Assembly (NCBI GenBank): GCA_019114585.1
Contig: DXFE01000045.1
Location: forward strand, 1 to 13,965
DNA length: 13,965 bases
Source: Gemmiger_A avium
Lineage (GTDB): Bacteria; Bacillota; Clostridia; Oscillospirales; Ruminococcaceae
Reading direction: 5' to 3'
Shown piece by piece: positions 12,848-13,965 of this stretch. Each line of letters starts with the position of its first letter. The first letter of the stretch is position 1. Below the pieces are notes generated by a model. The model was not told the origin of the DNA. It did no database searches and saw nothing but the letters and a program-made list of their open reading frames with translations. Both the position numbers and the translations under genes were made by a program.

Positions 12848-13777
12848 TCAGGCAAAGGGATTAAAGCCCTCGCTGTCCAGGTCGGCCAGATACGATTTCA
12901 GTTCGGTGGCATCGTCGGCGGCCATCTTGACGGTAGCGCCCTCGCCCCGGAACTCCAGCGAGCGGTCAAACAGGGTCTGACCCTCGGCAAGCCCTTTGCA
13001 GTCTGCCAATTTCTGGATAACTGACAGAACGAACTCTTTGGTGAACTTCTCCCGCCGGCTTACCGAGTAATCCAGGAAGGTGGGAAGCAGCAGCAGGATA
13101 TACCGCAAACCGCTGATTTTTGTCATGGTTTCCTTGCCGGGATGCTGATAATCCAGGCCGTAGAAAATCTCCCAGGCGTTCAGGTAGGTACTGATCACCT
13201 TTACCATGCCTTCCACCGTTAGCGCCTCGCCTGCCACCCGGAACTGGCTCAGCTTGGCTTTATCCAGAATTTTAATGAGTTCTTTGGCCTTGTAGCCCTT
13301 GGCAATCTTCTCCGCGCTCATAATGATACGTCCGCGCAGGGGCGAATTCTCCTCGCCGTTCAGGCTATCCACAACCGGGTAGTAGGCCATCTCCACCTGG
13401 TTGAGCATATCCAGCTGCCGTTTGAGGAACAGCAGCAGGTTGGGGTTGACCGATTTCTGTTTCTCGTTGGTTACGGTAAACAACTGACGGCGGGTGCGCA
13501 GGTCCGGCGTGATGAACAGGGAGAACGCCACCTCGTAGATTGTCGAATCCTTCATCTCCGCGTCCCGGTATTTATCCGCAAAGGCAAACAAGCGGTGCTG
13601 CCCATCAATAATATCAATGCTGTTTTCATATTGGCGGGCTTCCTCCGGCGTTTCCGGGAAGAAGATAAAATAGCGCACCGTTCCATCCGGCGCGGTTTCC
13701 TGCTGCAGCTCAAGGCGGTCGTCCCTGGTACCGATCATGACCGAGGCCGGCAGCATGCCCTTTGTCCGGGGCGACAC
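12848..13777 (-). CDS. DGQHR-domain (DndB-like) protein, probably N-terminally truncated
   Basis: 309 residues from a GTG at 13777, chosen because GGGAG lies 5 nt upstream. The frame is open to a TTG at 13798 (316 residues) but has no ribosome site there, and an in-frame TAA follows 9 nt further upstream. The defining motif IIDGQHRLFAF is near residues 56-66. It is followed by the usual FTVTNEKQKSVNPNLL segment and a helical C-terminal half. DGQHR proteins include DndB of DNA phosphorothioation and many stand-alone members in mobile or defence regions; their biochemical role is poorly known. Full-length relatives carry roughly 50-80 residues before the LPASVMIG strand. Here that part is missing and the sequence upstream is AT-rich, so the gene was probably cut at this point. 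It may be a decaying remnant or still expressed from the new start. No dnd genes are seen. Confidence 0.75.
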   Translation of the reverse strand: MSPRTKGMLPASVMIGTRDDRLELQQETAPDGTVRYFIFFPETPEEARQYENSIDIIDGQHRLFAFADKYRDAEMKDSTIYEVAFSLFITPDLRTRRQLFTVTNEKQKSVNPNLLLFLKRQLDMLNQVEMAYYPVVDSLNGEENSPLRGRIIMSAEKIAKGYKAKELIKILDKAKLSQFRVAGEALTVEGMVKVISTYLNAWEIFYGLDYQHPGKETMTKISGLRYILLLLPTFLDYSVSRREKFTKEFVLSVIQKLADCKGLAEGQTLFDRSLEFRGEGATVKMAADDATELKSYLADLDSEGFNPFA

Positions 13778-13798
13778 ATATGCTCCCGCAATAATCAA

Positions 13799-13965
13799 GC
13801 AAGATATTTACTATTAGATCTAATAATTAAATCTAGTTAAAAGGTGTGCAATAGGATAAAGAAAGAGGGAAGGCTCTTCCCCGCCTCCTAATAAGAAAAC
13901 ATGAGATAGTCCAGTAAAATCAATGTTTTCAGAGGCAAGGAACACGATGTGAAGTCAAAAAATCA
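13799..13965. other. AT-rich tail, likely junction with foreign DNA
   Basis: Base composition changes abruptly at about 13,795 from GC-rich coding sequence to AT-rich sequence. It holds a perfect 14-nt palindrome centred on AGATCT (13812-13825), a further TAGAT-N11-ATCTA dyad (13815-13835), and a terminator-like hairpin (13855-13881). A weak leftward promoter, TTTAAC-N17-TCTAAT, can be drawn here for the DGQHR gene. Short open frames reach the window edge on both strands, none recognisable. I see no transposase or integrase. Confidence 0.5.
13855..13881 (-). terminator. Terminator-like hairpin upstream of the DGQHR gene
   Basis: Minus-strand stem GGGAAG-AGC-CTTCCC (13867-13881) followed by TCTTTCTTT. 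It would stop leftward transcription entering from beyond the window, 15-20 nt after a TAG that ends a short open frame reaching the window edge. Confidence 0.5.

Noticed and set aside
13905..13965. Short plus-strand frame running off the right edge
   Set aside because: Fewer than 20 codons with no start and no recognised similarity; cannot be supported as a gene.

Overview
The window is GC-rich, densely coded bacterial DNA with short intergenic gaps, AGGAGG-type ribosome sites and sigma-70-like promoters. The gene families are a TipA-type MerR, a LytTR/GHKL two-component pair, an AGCS symporter and a rubredoxin-fused flavodiiron protein. Together they suggest an anaerobic, high-GC member of the Clostridia, for example a Faecalibacterium/Subdoligranulum-like gut Oscillospiraceae. 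This placement is inferred from content only. The last ~170 bases are clearly AT-rich and look foreign to the rest.

Layout. Bases 1-182 hold the start of an ArsR-like regulator on the minus strand, with a strong promoter. Bases 358-1968 hold two further minus-strand regulators: a TipAL-type MerR with a 19-bp-spacer promoter, and a membrane-anchored XRE/HTH protein. The XRE gene is divergent from a plus-strand block (2130-7277). That block is a LytTR response regulator, a soluble GHKL histidine kinase, an intrinsic terminator, and two overlapping ABC exporter half-transporters that probably form a heterodimer. The divergent promoter region carries a direct repeat with 21-bp period that looks like a LytTR binding site, and a perfect inverted repeat.

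A 36-nt perfect palindrome ends the ABC operon and the convergent gene at 7332-10115. That gene encodes one 927-residue chain: flavodiiron core, three short-spaced rubredoxin modules, and an NADH:rubredoxin-oxidoreductase-like domain. This is a complete NAD(P)H-to-O2 (or NO) reduction chain in one polypeptide and the most striking protein here. Upstream, an AGCS-family amino acid:cation symporter (minus) is divergent from a LysR regulator (plus). Their 127-bp gap holds dyads suited to LysR binding.

The LysR gene converges on a DGQHR-domain (DndB-like) protein that appears to lack its N-terminal part. It begins at the junction with the AT-rich tail, which carries palindromes and a terminator-like hairpin. 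This suggests a rearrangement or mobile-element boundary at about 13,800. I saw no tRNA, rRNA, CRISPR array or recognisable transposase.
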